From an uncultured Gemmatimonadota bacterium (GTDB lineage Bacteria; Gemmatimonadota; Gemmatimonadetes; Gemmatimonadales; Gemmatimonadaceae), in the NCBI GenBank assembly GCA_902826615.1, contig CADEFN010000001.1, positions 124,001 through 188,000 of the forward strand: a stretch of 64,000 nt of DNA, read 5' to 3'. Below, piece by piece: positions 41,953-51,028 of the stretch. The notes beneath the pieces were generated by a model. That model had not been told where the DNA came from. It worked only from the letters and a program-made list of their open reading frames with translations, and did no database searches. Position 1 is the stretch's first letter. Each line of letters starts with the position of its first letter. Made by a program: the position numbers and the translations under genes.

Positions 41953-42627
41953 ATGTCCAACTCGCGGCGACACTTTCTTGGCTGGCTCGGCGGCACCTCG
42001 GTGCTCGGCGCCACAGGCATTCCATCGCTTGCTCACGCAGCGCCCTCCGGTGAACCCCACCCCGCGCCCATCGCCGAGACCTTCGACATGTCGTGGACGG
42101 ACCGCGTGAAGGGGAAGTACAAGGCGGTCTTCGATTCACCAGAGCCGGCCGACGGCGCGGCATTGTTCCGCGCGGTTGCCTGGTGCGACATGTACAAGGA
42201 TGTCTATGGCACCGACCGCGCCGAGATGTCGCCAGTGGTGGTCTTCCGGCACGCGGCCATCAACATGATCATGGGGAACGCGTACTGGGAGCAGTACGAA
42301 GTGGGAAAGGGATACAAGATGCGTGACGAGAAGGGGAAGAAATGGGCCACAGCCAACCCGCTCAGTGTGGGCGGTGGATCGGCCACGGGCCCCGGCGCGA
42401 AGTACAAGCTGGAGCCGTACCTCGCCGGCGGTGGTGTAGTCCTCGCATGCAACTGGGCGTTTGGTCAGATTGTGGGCCGCATTCGCGAGCGCGAGAAGCT
42501 GGACGCCGCGGCCGCACGCACCCGGGCACTCGAGCTGATGATTCCCGGAGTGATTCTGCAACCCAACGGCATCTTTGCCGCCCTGCGTGCGCAGGAAGCG
42601 GGATGCCACTACGTGCTCGCCAGCTGA
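41953..42627 (+). CDS. Tat-exported DsrE/DsrF-like protein
   Basis: 224 residues. MSNSRRHFLGWLGGTSVLGA is a Tat signal. The body has PVVVFRHAAINMIMGNAYWE, then GGVVLACNWAFGQIV and MIPGVILQPNGIFAALRAQE, which are the blocks of the DsrE/DsrF/TusD sulfur-carrier fold; a Cys in LACN is in the active-cysteine position. DsrE-like proteins move sulfur or sulfide. The exported versions are of unknown role. It is probably co-transcribed with the gene before it. Confidence 0.78.
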   Translation: MSNSRRHFLGWLGGTSVLGATGIPSLAHAAPSGEPHPAPIAETFDMSWTDRVKGKYKAVFDSPEPADGAALFRAVAWCDMYKDVYGTDRAEMSPVVVFRHAAINMIMGNAYWEQYEVGKGYKMRDEKGKKWATANPLSVGGGSATGPGAKYKLEPYLAGGGVVLACNWAFGQIVGRIREREKLDAAAARTRALELMIPGVILQPNGIFAALRAQEAGCHYVLAS

Positions 42628-42651
42628 GCGCTGCCCAGGCTTGAGCACGTT

Positions 42652-42727
42652 CCCCGGGCTTGACCCGGGGCCCAGCGTCTTTGCGCAGTGCTTGTTTAAG
42701 GACTCTGGGCCCTGACTTTCGTCAGGG
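42652..42727. repeat. multi-hairpin intergenic element, copy 1
   Basis: Between convergent genes. It contains CCCCGGG/CCCGGGG (42652-42658, 42664-42670), an enclosing GGGCCCAG (42668-42675) with CTGGGCCC (42705-42712), and CCCTGAC/GTCAGGG (42710-42716, 42721-42727). The block GGGGCCCAG-(C/T)-GTCTTT and CTGGGCCCTGAC also occurs in the same order at 63.3 kb. It is probably a bidirectional terminator and a dispersed element. Confidence 0.65.
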
Positions 42728-42742
42728 AACAGCTGTCGGGCG

Positions 42743-43522
42743 CTACTTCAGCCGCACCACATACAGCGTCGGCCACAACTTCCCCGTCACCAGCAAGGTG
42801 CGCGGCTCGGGACCTAACGAGATGCCGTTGAATACCTCGGCACCAAAGGTGCGCGTGGCCGGGGGCCACAGCGACCCGAAATCGAGGAGCTGCTTCACCT
42901 GACCCGTGGCCGGGTCGATGCGCACGATCCAGTCGCTTTCGTAGATGTTCGCCAGGATCTCGCCGTTCACCCACTCCAGCTCATTGAGCTTGGCCATCGG
43001 CGAGTTCTGGTACTGCACCTTGATGCTGCGGGTGGTCTGCATGGTGGCCGGATCAATCACCCGCAGCGAGTCCGAGCCATCGCTCATGTAGATGGACGTG
43101 CCATCGGTGGCGAGTCCCCATCCTTCTCCCTTGTAGGTGAAGGAGTCGATCGGCGCAAAGGTGGTGGCATCGTAGACATAACCCACACCCGATTCCCACG
43201 TGAGCTGGTAGAGTTTGCCGCCGAGTTTGATGAGGCCCTCACCGAACCGGTTGTCCGCCAAGCGGGAGGATTGCAGCACCCGACCCGTCTTGAGGTCCAC
43301 CCGCCGCAGGTCGGACTTGCCGTACCGACCGGTGCTTTCCAGCAGCACACTGTCGTCCCACACCAGTCCCTGCGTGTAGGCTCCGCTGTCGTGCGGATAT
43401 CGCGCCAGCACCTCGAAGGGGGCGTCCTCTGCGGGCGCACCTTCGGCTCCGCCACAAGCGGCGGCAAGGGAACCTGCCAGCAGCAGGGCAAACGCCGCCG
43501 TGCGACCTAACGACTTGCTCAT
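42743..43522 (-). CDS. glutaminyl-peptide cyclotransferase, lipoprotein
   Basis: 259 residues. Signal FALLLAGSLAAAC ends at a Cys. The protein is a five-bladed propeller of the plant/bacterial glutaminyl cyclase family: YPHDSGAYTQGLVW, LLESTGRYGKSDLRRVDLKTG, LYQLTWESGVGYVYD, and LNELEWVNGEILANIYESDWI. These enzymes convert N-terminal Gln to pyroglutamate, which protects exported proteins. ATG 43522 overlaps the stop of the NTF2-like gene (ATGA). Confidence 0.9.
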   Translation of the reverse strand: MSKSLGRTAAFALLLAGSLAAACGGAEGAPAEDAPFEVLARYPHDSGAYTQGLVWDDSVLLESTGRYGKSDLRRVDLKTGRVLQSSRLADNRFGEGLIKLGGKLYQLTWESGVGYVYDATTFAPIDSFTYKGEGWGLATDGTSIYMSDGSDSLRVIDPATMQTTRSIKVQYQNSPMAKLNELEWVNGEILANIYESDWIVRIDPATGQVKQLLDFGSLWPPATRTFGAEVFNGISLGPEPRTLLVTGKLWPTLYVVRLK

Positions 43523-43983
43523 GTCCCGTTGGTATAGTGTCCGTGAATGCACAACCACTTCCCGCCTTCCTTCACGAAAATCCGTGTCGACTTGCCGTGA
43601 CTGGAGAAGCGCTTCCCTTCCAGCACACCGCCATCGGTCCAGTAGTACGTGATCCATGCCACGTTGCCACGAACCGTCACCTGCGCGTTATGCATGTCGG
43701 TATGTACACCCGTTGCCCGCTTGAGGTACGCCGTCATGCTACGGACCTCTGCCTCCTTGCCCTCGGCAAGGTAGGGGTCGTTTTCGCCGAACTGGGTGAA
43801 GTCGGGATGCACAAAGGTGGCGTAGCGCTCGGCATCACCGGCCTCGATGGCCGCCCACATCTGAACCAGGGTGGCTTTCACCTCGTCGGCGTCGCGCGAG
43901 GTGCCCTGCGACCCGAGTGGGGCCACCACCAGGAGCAGGAGGAGAAGCGATCGGGCCAGAAGGGCGAGGGCGGCGCGCGTCAT
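43519..43983 (-). CDS. secreted NTF2/DUF4440-like protein
   Basis: 154 residues with a very hydrophobic signal (LLARSLLLLLLVVAPLGS). The mature part has VKATLVQMWAAIEAGDAERY, ATFVHPDFTQFGEND, VAWITYYWTDGGVLEGKRFS and GGKWLCIHGHYTN. This is the ketosteroid-isomerase-like DUF4440 fold with a His pair near the C-terminus. It is translationally coupled to the glutaminyl cyclase. Confidence 0.85.
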   Translation of the reverse strand: MTRAALALLARSLLLLLLVVAPLGSQGTSRDADEVKATLVQMWAAIEAGDAERYATFVHPDFTQFGENDPYLAEGKEAEVRSMTAYLKRATGVHTDMHNAQVTVRGNVAWITYYWTDGGVLEGKRFSSHGKSTRIFVKEGGKWLCIHGHYTNGT

Positions 43984-44008
43984 GAGGGTGAGCGAGTGGG
44001 AGTGGAGA

Positions 44009-45046
44009 TTACTTCGGGCAACCCCGCAGGGTCCAGCGTGTGGTTTGACCCGTCACGCGCTGGCCATGGATCATCCCGCCCAGGATCGCCGCTTCATCAC
44101 CCCTGACGATCAGCCCGCGATGATCCATCGTCGCGCGGGGCGCAGACGGCAGCACACGCCACTGCCCGCGACGGACGTCATACGCCATCACCGCAGCCCG
44201 TGGCTTACTGGGGGCGCCATCATAGCCGACCCCGTTGTAGTTGTACGGATTGTCGGTGCCGCCGGCAAAGAGCACCAGATCGCCACAACCCGCTGCCGCC
44301 GCGCGATACAACGGAGGCCCTGGATGTGGAGCCGCTGACGACCACCAGCGAATTTCCAGCGGACGTCGTTCGTCGATCGTTCCGATCCAGCTCTGCGGCA
44401 CCAGCGCGTACTTCACACCGGTGGAGCGCCGAGCTGCACCATCGATGTAGACGATGGTATTGCCGGCCAGCGCACCCGTGTGACCAAAGACACCCGGGCC
44501 AGGGATGGGCGTCGCCATCGACCAGGTGTCCCTGACCACATCGTAGACCTGCACATGCTGCACGTTGTCGGTGTCGTGCCACCCCGATACCAGATAGATG
44601 AGCGAATCGCGCCACACCACACTCACCGCGTCGTCCACCGGGACCGGCATGGGCTTGACCGTCGACCAGCGCCGTGCGCCGGGGTCAAACACATCCACCA
44701 CCTCGACCGACTTCTCGGCGCCCGCGGAGTCGACAGTGTATCCGCCGAAGAGGTAGAGTCGATTGCGCACCACCTGTGCGGTGGCCGCCAGGCGGCCAAC
44801 TCGCCCCGGGACGTCTGGCAGAGGTGTCCACTCGGGCGCACCCTCACGCCATGCGTAGGCTCGGCGGGTGATACCCGAAAAGCGCTTGGAGCTGTCGATA
44901 CCAAGGGCCGAAAAGACCCACCATTCACCCCCCACGCGCCCAGCTGCCACGGCGTTATTGGCCACCGGCTGAGGGAGGGCGGGCTGCGCGAGAAGAGGGC
45001 CGGCGGCTGCAACCATGAGGGCAAGGCCGGGGAGGCAGCTTTTCAT
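44009..45046 (-). CDS. secreted kelch-repeat propeller protein
   Basis: 345 residues from ATG 45046 (MKSCLPGLALMVAAAGPLLA), a signal peptide. Kelch-type blades repeat with the GG-x(n)-Y/W pattern: NRLYLFGGYTVDSAG, LIYLVSGWHDTDN, NTIVYIDGAARRS, DLVLFAGGTDNPYNYNG and EAAILGGMIHGQ. Kelch propellers bind carbohydrates or proteins; no galactose-oxidase copper site is recognisable. It is divergent from the ABC transporter gene and transcribed toward the NTF2-like gene. Confidence 0.82.
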   Translation of the reverse strand: MKSCLPGLALMVAAAGPLLAQPALPQPVANNAVAAGRVGGEWWVFSALGIDSSKRFSGITRRAYAWREGAPEWTPLPDVPGRVGRLAATAQVVRNRLYLFGGYTVDSAGAEKSVEVVDVFDPGARRWSTVKPMPVPVDDAVSVVWRDSLIYLVSGWHDTDNVQHVQVYDVVRDTWSMATPIPGPGVFGHTGALAGNTIVYIDGAARRSTGVKYALVPQSWIGTIDERRPLEIRWWSSAAPHPGPPLYRAAAAGCGDLVLFAGGTDNPYNYNGVGYDGAPSKPRAAVMAYDVRRGQWRVLPSAPRATMDHRGLIVRGDEAAILGGMIHGQRVTGQTTRWTLRGCPK

Positions 45047-45154
45047 ACTCCAAAGTAGTTCCGGGTCAACATGGCTCACCATCCACTGACGAGGTGGCCG
45101 TCACCCGGATATCCTGAGGCGCTCCCGGCAATGGCAGTTCTCCGGCAACCTGGC

Positions 45155-45850
45155 ATGACCGTTCTCGACGTACACGATCTGGTGAAGGGGTACCTCTCTC
45201 CCGAGGGAGAGCGCTCCACAGTTATCGACGTTCCATCGTTCTCCATGGCGGCTGGCGAGCAGGTGGGTCTGCGGGGCCCCAGCGGTTCGGGGAAGACCAC
45301 CTTTCTCAACCTCATCGCCGGCATCCTGCAGGCCGACAGCGGCCGCATCAGCATCGACGGGCGCGAGATGACGGCGCTCTCCGAGCCGAATCGCGACCGG
45401 TTGCGCGCGGAAAAGATGGGGTACGTCTTTCAGACCTTCAATCTCCTGCACGGATACAATGCGCTGGAGAATGTGGAACTCGGGATGATGTTCGGTCCCG
45501 GCATCAACACACGGTATGCGCGCGAGTTGCTCGACCGGGTGGGATTGTCACATCGCATGACCTATCGCCCCCGGCAGCTCTCGGTGGGGCAGCAGCAACG
45601 GGTGGCGGTGGCACGGGCACTGGCCAGCAAGCCCAAACTTGTCCTTGCCGATGAGCCCACCGGCAACCTCGACCGGCGCCATGCCATGGAGGCGCTGGAG
45701 CTGATGCGCGCCGTGTGCCGCGAACACGACGCCGCGCTGCTCCTGGTCAGTCATGACCCGCAGATTCTCGAGCACTTCGCGCGGTGCGAAGACCTGAGTG
45801 TGCTCAATCGGGCCGCGCGCGACACTGCGCCCGCTGCGGGAGGACGCTGA
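45155..45850 (+). CDS. ABC transporter ATP-binding protein (MacB/LolD type)
   Basis: 231 residues from ATG 45155 ([13 protein letters not shown]). Walker [11 protein letters not shown]-loop [11 protein letters not shown], signature [15 protein letters not shown], Walker [13 protein letters not shown] and H-loop VSHD are all intact. The permease gene starts one base after its TGA. An upstream in-frame ATG at 45131 would add 8 residues. With its FtsX-type partner it is likely a type VII ABC transporter for lipoprotein export, outer-membrane transport or peptide signalling. Confidence 0.93.
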   Translation: MTVLDVHDLVKGYLSPEGERSTVIDVPSFSMAAGEQVGLRGPSGSGKTTFLNLIAGILQADSGRISIDGREMTALSEPNRDRLRAEKMGYVFQTFNLLHGYNALENVELGMMFGPGINTRYARELLDRVGLSHRMTYRPRQLSVGQQQRVAVARALASKPKLVLADEPTGNLDRRHAMEALELMRAVCREHDAALLLVSHDPQILEHFARCEDLSVLNRAARDTAPAAGGR

Positions 45851-45851
45851 G

Positions 45852-47111
45852 ATGGTGCGTGGAATCATGCGCCTTGTGCTGCGCTCCCTGCGGCAGCATG
45901 TGCTGTCCACCGTGGTCACCTTGCTCTCCGTCGGGCTGGCCAGTGGTCTGGTGATGGCGGTCTTTTCCATCAAGGAGCAGACCTACCAGGCCTTCACCGG
46001 TGGCCCCGTCGGTTTCGACGCCGTACTCGGCGCTCGGGGGAGTCAGCTGCAGCTGGTACTCAACACCGTGTTTCACCTGGAGACGTCGCCCGGCAACATC
46101 CCCTTCTCCATGTACAACGCCATCGCCGCCGATCCCGGGGTGGAGCTGGCGATTCCCTACGCGGTGGGCGACAACTACGAAGGCTACCGGGTGGTGGGGA
46201 CCTCACCCGAGTTGTTCACGAAGTTTGAATATTCCGCGGGCCGCAAACTGACCATTGCTGCTGGCGGGCGCATTTTTGATCCCGAGGAGAAGGGCGCGGT
46301 CGTGGGAAGTTTTGTGGCGCAGAAGACCGGGCTCAAGGTGGGCGATCACTTCGAGCCGCGTCACGGCCTCACCGACGACCCCGAAAAGGCCCACGACGAT
46401 GAGTACACCGTCACGGGAATCCTCGAGCCCTCCAACTCCCCCTCCGATCGGGTGGTCTGGATTCCCCTCGAGGGGTTGTACCGCATGAGTGGTCACGTGC
46501 TCCGCGGCACGGGGCGTAACTACCGTCCGGTCGCCGACTCCGCCATTGCCCTCGAGCACAAGGAAGTGAGCGCGGTGATGCTCAAGCTCAAGGATCCCAC
46601 CGCCGGCATCTATCTGGACCAGGCGATCAACAGAACGGGGAAGGTGGCCACCCTGGCATGGCCCATCGGGCGTGTCATGGCCGATTTGTTTGGCAAGATC
46701 GGATGGATGAACAACGTGCTGGCGATGATTGCCTACCTGGTGGTGGTGGTCGCGGCGGGCTCGATCCTGGCGAGCATCTACAACACCATGAACGAACGGC
46801 GGCGCGAGTTCGCCATCCTGCGCTCGTTAGGCGCGCGTCGATCGACGGTGTTCTCCGCCATTGTACTCGAAGCCGCCACCATCACCGCCCTCGGCGTGGT
46901 CGTGGGCTTCCTGGTGTATGGGGTGATCATCGGAACTGCGGCCGTGATTGTGCGTGCACAGACGGGCGTGGTGCTCGACGCCTTCCGTTTCGACTGGGCC
47001 CTGGTGTTCACTCCCATCGGGATGATCGTGATCGGCGCACTCGCCGGGTTGGTGCCGGCGTTCAAGGCCTATCGCACCGATGTGGCGTCCAACCTTACGC
47101 CCCTGTCTTAG
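45852..47111 (+). CDS. ABC transporter permease (FtsX/MacB type)
   Basis: 419 residues from ATG 45852. Topology is the MacB/LolC pattern: one membrane segment near residue 20 (VVTLLSVGLASGLVMAVF), a large periplasmic domain (about 45-280), then three segments (VLAMIAYLVVVVAAGSILAS; ATITALGVVVGFLVYGVII; LVFTPIGMIVIGALAGLV). EFAILRSLGARRSTVF is the coupling helix of FtsX permeases. It forms the transporter with the ATPase before it. Confidence 0.93.
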   Translation: MVRGIMRLVLRSLRQHVLSTVVTLLSVGLASGLVMAVFSIKEQTYQAFTGGPVGFDAVLGARGSQLQLVLNTVFHLETSPGNIPFSMYNAIAADPGVELAIPYAVGDNYEGYRVVGTSPELFTKFEYSAGRKLTIAAGGRIFDPEEKGAVVGSFVAQKTGLKVGDHFEPRHGLTDDPEKAHDDEYTVTGILEPSNSPSDRVVWIPLEGLYRMSGHVLRGTGRNYRPVADSAIALEHKEVSAVMLKLKDPTAGIYLDQAINRTGKVATLAWPIGRVMADLFGKIGWMNNVLAMIAYLVVVVAAGSILASIYNTMNERRREFAILRSLGARRSTVFSAIVLEAATITALGVVVGFLVYGVIIGTAAVIVRAQTGVVLDAFRFDWALVFTPIGMIVIGALAGLVPAFKAYRTDVASNLTPLS

Positions 47112-47120
47112 GGGCGGAAG

Positions 47121-47151
47121 CACGGGAGGCACGAGAGGCACGGGAGGCACG
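47121..47151. repeat. short tandem repeat of 9 bp
   Basis: CACGGGAGG, CACGAGAGG, CACGGGAGG, CACG: about 3.4 copies, ending shortly before the S9 peptidase start (47159). Each unit contains a GGGAGG or GAGAGG that resembles a ribosome-binding site, so the tract may provide redundant sites for translation. It is too short for a CRISPR. Confidence 0.6.
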
Positions 47152-47158
47152 TTAGAGT

Positions 47159-49330
47159 ATGAATGCTACATTCGATCGAATGCTGACTCATCGAATTCTT
47201 TCCGCGTTTGCTGCTCTGGCGCTGGTTTGCACACCTGTGCTGGCGCAGCGACCCACGCTCACGATTGCAAGGCTCACTTCGCAGCCTGCGCCAGCGGGTA
47301 CCACCCCCACGGCCCCCGTGTGGAGTCCGGACAGTCGGTGGGTGGCATTTCTCTGGAACGATCAAGCCCTGCCCACGCGTCAGCTCTGGATCGTTGGGGC
47401 CGACGGCTCCGGGCGTCAGCGCCTCACCGCTGCGGGCGAAGGGGTCTCCAGCCTCATCTGGTCGGCCGACAGCCGCTCCCTGGCCTATCTGCAGGCCGGC
47501 GATATCTGGGAGCTGGCCCTTCCATCGGGTTCACCTCGGCGCCTCACCACCGATGGTGGTGACAAGTCGGACCTCGAACGTTCCCCGGATGGGCAGTTGT
47601 TCGCCTTCCTGCGTGACGGCGACTTGTGGACGGTACCCTCGGCCGGCGGCACACCCTCGCGGATGACGCAGCTCAGTGCGGCGCCGGCGGGAGCGGTGCC
47701 GTTAGGCACCTACTTCAGACGCGACGCCGAAGTGGGGACGGCCACCTGGGGCGGTGACGCACCGGCCTTTGTCTGGTCACCTGACTCTCGCACGATCGCG
47801 TTGCACTTCGTCGACCGGCGCGCAGTGCGAAAGGTGGGCTTCCCGTATTACCTGGGCGATTCCGCCGTCATGAACGTGCTGCGACGGAGTTACCCCGGCG
47901 ACATCAACGAAGTGCGTCGCATCGGATTGCTCGACGTCGCCACCCGCGCCCTGCGCTGGCTGCCGCTGAACGACGAAGCCAACGTGCGCGTCGTCGACTA
48001 CGCGTGGTCACCCGCCGGAGTGCTGCTCATCGATCGCGAGAGTGATGATGCCATTCATCGCTGGATTCATCTGGTCGATTCGCCACAGGCAACCCCGCGT
48101 CAGGTGTGGCACGACCGGCGCGACACACGCATCTACAACGACATTGCATCGTCGTGGCATCCCGACGGCAAGCGGGTGGTCATCACCGGCGATCTCGATG
48201 ATCGCTACCGGCTCTACGCCATCACCCCGGGCGACACCACCCCACGAGCACTGACGCCGTCAACCAGCGATGTCGCGGGACGTGGCACGCCCGTGCCCGG
48301 TGGCAATGCCCTCTTCTATCTCTCCACCGACCCTTCGCCGTACGAACGTCATGTCTGGCGCGTGGGAACGGCTGGAGGGAATCCCGTCCGCCTGACGAGT
48401 CGCCCCGGCGTATCCACACCCTTTCCGTCGCCCGACGGACGACGTCTCGCCTTTCTCCAGAGTGACGACGTCACACCACCGGAGCTGTACCTCACCGATG
48501 GCACACGGCTGAGCGAACCCGTGCGCGTGACCACTTCGCCACCCGCCGAGTTTGCCAACTTCCCCTGGGTGCGTGCGCGCTATGTGTCATTCAAGCACAA
48601 GACCGAACCCTACACACTGCATGCGCGCATCATCGAACCACCGGGACTGGATCAGTCAAAGAAGTACCCCGTGTTGTTCGGACCGGTGTACTCCAACACC
48701 GTGCGCAACCGATGGGGCGGGCTGAATGGCATGGTCCAGCAAATGCTCGCCATCGAGAAGGGCTACATCATCGTGCAGGTGGATGTGCGTGGGTCCACGG
48801 GCTACGGGCGGGAGTTTCGCGAGAAGTTCTTGATGGATTGGGGGGGCCGCGACCTCGACGACCTCGAGAGTGCTGTCGACTACATGAAGACGCTGCCGTA
48901 CGTCGACGCCAATCGCTTTGGCATCTGGGGAAGCAGCTACGGCGGCACCCTTACGGTCTACTCACTGCTCAGGAAGCCCGGACTTTTCCAGGCTGGGGCA
49001 GCCGGTGCGCCTGCCACCGACCCGCGATTCTTTGGCAGCGACGACGTCGCCATCGCTCGCCGTCCGCAGACGCATCCCGAGACCTTTGCCCGGGGTGCGG
49101 CGCAGTACGCCGCCAACCTCCGCGATCATCTCCTCATCATCCATGGCATGGAGGACGATGTCGTGCCCTTCAAGACGACCGTGGATCTCGCCGAGGCCCT
49201 GATGCGGGCCGGGAAGGACTTTGACGTGGCCTTTGCGCCAGCAGCAACGCATGGTTGGACCCAGCGGCCGTACTATGCGCGTTACCTGCTGCAGCGCATG
49301 GTGGACCACTTCGAACGTTATCTCAAGTAA
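47159..49330 (+). CDS. exported S9 family peptidase
   Basis: 723 residues. A signal peptide lies at MLTHRILSAFAALALVCTPV, either after seven extra residues or with the start at ATG 47180. The propeller holds APVWSPDSRWVAFLW, WSADSRSLAYL and SWHPDGKRVVITGD. The hydrolase domain has Ser593 in GSSYGG, Asp666 in HGMEDDVVP and His698 in ATHGW, a full triad. Repeats of GGGAGG upstream may act as ribosome sites. It ends 6 bp from the stop of CopD. Confidence 0.93.
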   Translation: MNATFDRMLTHRILSAFAALALVCTPVLAQRPTLTIARLTSQPAPAGTTPTAPVWSPDSRWVAFLWNDQALPTRQLWIVGADGSGRQRLTAAGEGVSSLIWSADSRSLAYLQAGDIWELALPSGSPRRLTTDGGDKSDLERSPDGQLFAFLRDGDLWTVPSAGGTPSRMTQLSAAPAGAVPLGTYFRRDAEVGTATWGGDAPAFVWSPDSRTIALHFVDRRAVRKVGFPYYLGDSAVMNVLRRSYPGDINEVRRIGLLDVATRALRWLPLNDEANVRVVDYAWSPAGVLLIDRESDDAIHRWIHLVDSPQATPRQVWHDRRDTRIYNDIASSWHPDGKRVVITGDLDDRYRLYAITPGDTTPRALTPSTSDVAGRGTPVPGGNALFYLSTDPSPYERHVWRVGTAGGNPVRLTSRPGVSTPFPSPDGRRLAFLQSDDVTPPELYLTDGTRLSEPVRVTTSPPAEFANFPWVRARYVSFKHKTEPYTLHARIIEPPGLDQSKKYPVLFGPVYSNTVRNRWGGLNGMVQQMLAIEKGYIIVQVDVRGSTGYGREFREKFLMDWGGRDLDDLESAVDYMKTLPYVDANRFGIWGSSYGGTLTVYSLLRKPGLFQAGAAGAPATDPRFFGSDDVAIARRPQTHPETFARGAAQYAANLRDHLLIIHGMEDDVVPFKTTVDLAEALMRAGKDFDVAFAPAATHGWTQRPYYARYLLQRMVDHFERYLK

Positions 49331-49336
49331 CCGCGT

Positions 49337-50203
49337 CTACTCACCGGGCAGCGACGTCGCCACCAGGAATGCGGTGACCAGGAACACCAGCACGGCAATC
49401 GCCACCTCGGTGCGGGCCGATGTGCGCAACCGCGCCACTCCGCCGGGTGACAGGAGCACGGGGGTGATGCGTTTCCAGTTCACCGCGCCGAGGGCGAGTA
49501 CGGCAAGCACCAGCACGACCTTGAGGAGCAGCGTCCGGCCATAGCTGCTCCCCCACACCATCGCGGGCGTTCGTACATGCAGCCACGAGGCAAAGACACC
49601 GGTCACACCTAACGTGGCTGCGCCCGTCAGGGCCCACGGCGAGAAGGCTGTGACAAACTCCAGGGCGCGTGTACCCGACGCCTGTCCCAGCCAGACGATG
49701 ACAAGCACCGCAAGTGTGCCCATCCAGACGCCGGCTGCCAAAAGGTGGAGTGCGTCGGCCACAACGGCCTGCACCATGAACTCCTCGGACCCGAAGGCGT
49801 GACCCTGGAAGGCGGGTGGGAGCACCGCCATCAGGGCGAGTGCCAGCGCCAGCAGCAGCCCCTTCTTGACGTAGGCGCCAGGAAGGAGGGTTGCCGCCAG
49901 GGCAGCGAGCAGTTGCACCGTCCACGCCGTGCCCCATGCGGTGCCGCGCAGGATGCCCACCATGGCGAGTGCCTCTTCGGGTGCGGCCGCAAAGAGGAGC
50001 GCCTGCTGTGTCATGCGCGCCAGGACCGCCACGAGCAGTGCCAGGCCCGCCAGGCGCACGAGACGGCGCGAGTGGTTGAGCTGTGACTCGGTCGCCTGCC
50101 GCTGCAGCCGAAGTGCGACGACGCCCACGAGCACACTTGCCCCGAGGTATCCGAGCCAGCGCGCCAGTGCCGTCGCCCACTCGGAGGTGAAGGCCGCAAT
50201 CAT
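49337..50203 (-). CDS. CopD family membrane protein
   Basis: 288 residues with about eight membrane segments. The CopD/YcnJ-like motifs include VQAVVADALHLLAAGVWMGTLAVL with a membrane His, and TGVFASWLHVRTPAMVWGSSY. CopD proteins are linked to copper entry into the cytoplasm or periplasmic copper handling. It is the third gene of a Fur-family/ZIP/CopD run, 30 bp after the ZIP gene, so it may respond to the same metal. The start is ATG 50203 or a nearby codon. Confidence 0.87.
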   Translation of the reverse strand: MIAAFTSEWATALARWLGYLGASVLVGVVALRLQRQATESQLNHSRRLVRLAGLALLVAVLARMTQQALLFAAAPEEALAMVGILRGTAWGTAWTVQLLAALAATLLPGAYVKKGLLLALALALMAVLPPAFQGHAFGSEEFMVQAVVADALHLLAAGVWMGTLAVLVIVWLGQASGTRALEFVTAFSPWALTGAATLGVTGVFASWLHVRTPAMVWGSSYGRTLLLKVVLVLAVLALGAVNWKRITPVLLSPGGVARLRTSARTEVAIAVLVFLVTAFLVATSLPGE

Positions 50204-50233
50204 GAGGTGCGGGGACGAAGGATCAAGCGAGGG

Positions 50234-51028
50234 TTAGTGACGGGGAATCCCCACCGCTGTCACCATAACGCCCGCGATGGCAAGCGCCAGTTGCCACGCT
50301 CGGTCACGCGGCTTCACATCCTGGCGAAGCTCGTTTGTCGCCAACGCGCCGGCGAGATACACAAAGGTGCCGGCGGCAATCGCACCAAGTGCGCCGCCAG
50401 CAATCCACTGATTCTCGCCCACCATGAGTGTGACGATCGCACCCGCCATGGCAATCCCCGCCGAAATCACATTGAGGCCCATGGCCTGTCGCGCCGACAA
50501 CCCCGCCGCCACCATCAACACAAAGGTCCCCAGCTCCCGCGGGAGTTCGTGCAGTGCCACGGCGGCGCCAGTCACAACGCCTAACGCCGGCGTGTTGAGG
50601 TACGTCGCCGACACGAGCATGCCATCGAGCCCGTTGTGCAGGGCATCCCCAAGCACCAGCAGCGGGAGGAGGTCCTTCAGTCGGCTGTTGCCTGCTCCGT
50701 GGGAGAAGGTGCCGCCCGCCGATGACGGCCCGAGAACCGCGGTGGCCGGACTCAAACCGAGACGTGCATGCAGCGCCCGGTCGACGACCAGAAAGCCGAA
50801 GGCCCCGGCCGCCACCCAGGTGGCAACCGCGGGCACGCTGTTGTGATGCAGCGCCTCGGGTACCAGGTGAAGGAAGGCCGCACCAAGGAGTGCACCGGCC
50901 GCAAAGGGCGACAACCGCGAGACATGAAGGGTCAGGGCCTCGGGTTTCGCCGAGAGCAGCATCATGCCCAGGAGCGGTAGGGCCGACACCAGCGCCACCA
51001 CCAGCAGGCTGCGTGTCCCAGGGCTCAT
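50234..51028 (-). CDS. ZIP family metal transporter
   Basis: 264 residues with about eight membrane segments. The core motifs GDALHNGLDG and AVALHELPRELG supply the metal ligands in helices 4 and 5, as in zinc- and iron-importing ZIP proteins. A Ser/Gly-rich loop links helices 3 and 4. ATG 51028 overlaps the Fur-family stop (ATGA). Zinc is the most likely cargo given the regulator's type. Confidence 0.91.
   Translation of the reverse strand: MSPGTRSLLVVALVSALPLLGMMLLSAKPEALTLHVSRLSPFAAGALLGAAFLHLVPEALHHNSVPAVATWVAAGAFGFLVVDRALHARLGLSPATAVLGPSSAGGTFSHGAGNSRLKDLLPLLVLGDALHNGLDGMLVSATYLNTPALGVVTGAAVALHELPRELGTFVLMVAAGLSARQAMGLNVISAGIAMAGAIVTLMVGENQWIAGGALGAIAAGTFVYLAGALATNELRQDVKPRDRAWQLALAIAGVMVTAVGIPRH

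Noticed and set aside
47121-47151. CRISPR array
   Set aside because: Units are 9 bp with no spacers and only three to four copies; it is a simple tandem repeat.
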